From positions 1 to 64,000 of the forward strand of contig NZ_JABJVY010000004.1 in assembly GCF_040750475.1 (NCBI RefSeq): a stretch of 64,000 nucleotides of DNA. Direction: 5' to 3'. The DNA comes from Amorphus sp040750475. GTDB taxonomy: Bacteria > Pseudomonadota > Alphaproteobacteria > Rhizobiales > Amorphaceae. The number at the start of each line of letters is the position of its first letter. The first letter of the stretch is position 1. Under the pieces are notes generated by a model. That model saw only the letters and a list, made by a program, of their open reading frames with translations, had not been told where the DNA came from and searched no databases. Position numbers and translations under genes: made by a program. Shown here piece by piece: positions 63,940-64,000 of this stretch.

Positions 63940-64000
63940 CCGCCGTCGCTTCGCCCGGATCGGTGACGCGATAGCCGAGCCCACGGATGGTCTCGATCAC
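63926..64000 (-). CDS. feuP: Partial FeuP-like OmpR-family response regulator (3' end)
   Basis: Only the C-terminal 24 codons are in the window: VIETIRGLGYRVTDPGEATA, then DDAN and TAG. RGLGYRV is the end of an OmpR winged helix. The stop overlaps the start of the sensor kinase gene, as usual for such pairs. The rest lies beyond the right edge. Confidence 0.75.
   Translation of the reverse strand: MIETIRGLGYRVTDPGEATADDAN

Overview
The window is a high-GC alphaproteobacterial chromosome segment, most likely from the Hyphomicrobiales (Rhizobiales). The gene order at the right end (feuPQ-like pair, ccmIEFH, degP, a two-component pair, glnE, pleC-like kinase, pepN) is the order known from rhizobia and their relatives. 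A DUF1476 gene beside purC, a small membrane gene between purS and purQ, dispersed palindromic repeats, GANTC (CcrM) sites and a GGAAC/CGTT (EcfG) promoter pair fit the same group. This assignment is inferred from gene content, not from a database search.

Region 1 (1 to about 8350) is the right-hand part of an integrated element. It ends at the 3' end of a tRNA-Ala(CGC) gene next to a large serine recombinase. Its cargo is a short-Argonaute defence operon of SPARDA type (DREN/DUF4365-APAZ nuclease plus a short pAgo with a substituted catalytic position), a divergent hipBA toxin-antitoxin pair, and an ArdA anti-restriction gene. Three inverted repeats of one architecture (6-bp arms, 8-nt spacer) lie between the defence operon and hipBA, so HipB may control both. 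The left end of the element is outside the window.

Region 2 (8427 to 31741) is chromosomal backbone: a FAD monooxygenase, lrgAB, the biotin-carboxylase subunit of an acyl-CoA carboxylase, acylphosphatase, nicotinate phosphoribosyltransferase, glutaminase, the purC-purS-purQ-purL purine cluster with a DUF1476 protein, MscS channel and Tag glycosylase, bolA, monothiol glutaredoxin, phaB and gatCA. A back-to-back pair of EcfG-type promoters sits at 17957-18011.

Region 3 (31965 to 45318) holds a parDE-type toxin-antitoxin pair, an oligopeptide ABC transporter with a fused double ATPase, a membrane-bound class III adenylate cyclase, glutaryl-CoA dehydrogenase and aminopeptidase N.

Region 4 (45412 to 64000) is envelope and cell-cycle biology: a PleC-like histidine kinase preceded by five GANTC sites in 62 bp, an EF-hand protein, GlnE, a two-component system beside DegP, a hydrolase-OsmC fusion, cytochrome c maturation genes, a lipoprotein, and a FeuQ-like sensor kinase whose partner regulator is cut by the window edge.

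Repeats of a RIME-like family (palindromes centred on GAATC) lie at about 20715, 28065 and 56069, with partial copies at 14172 and 29271.
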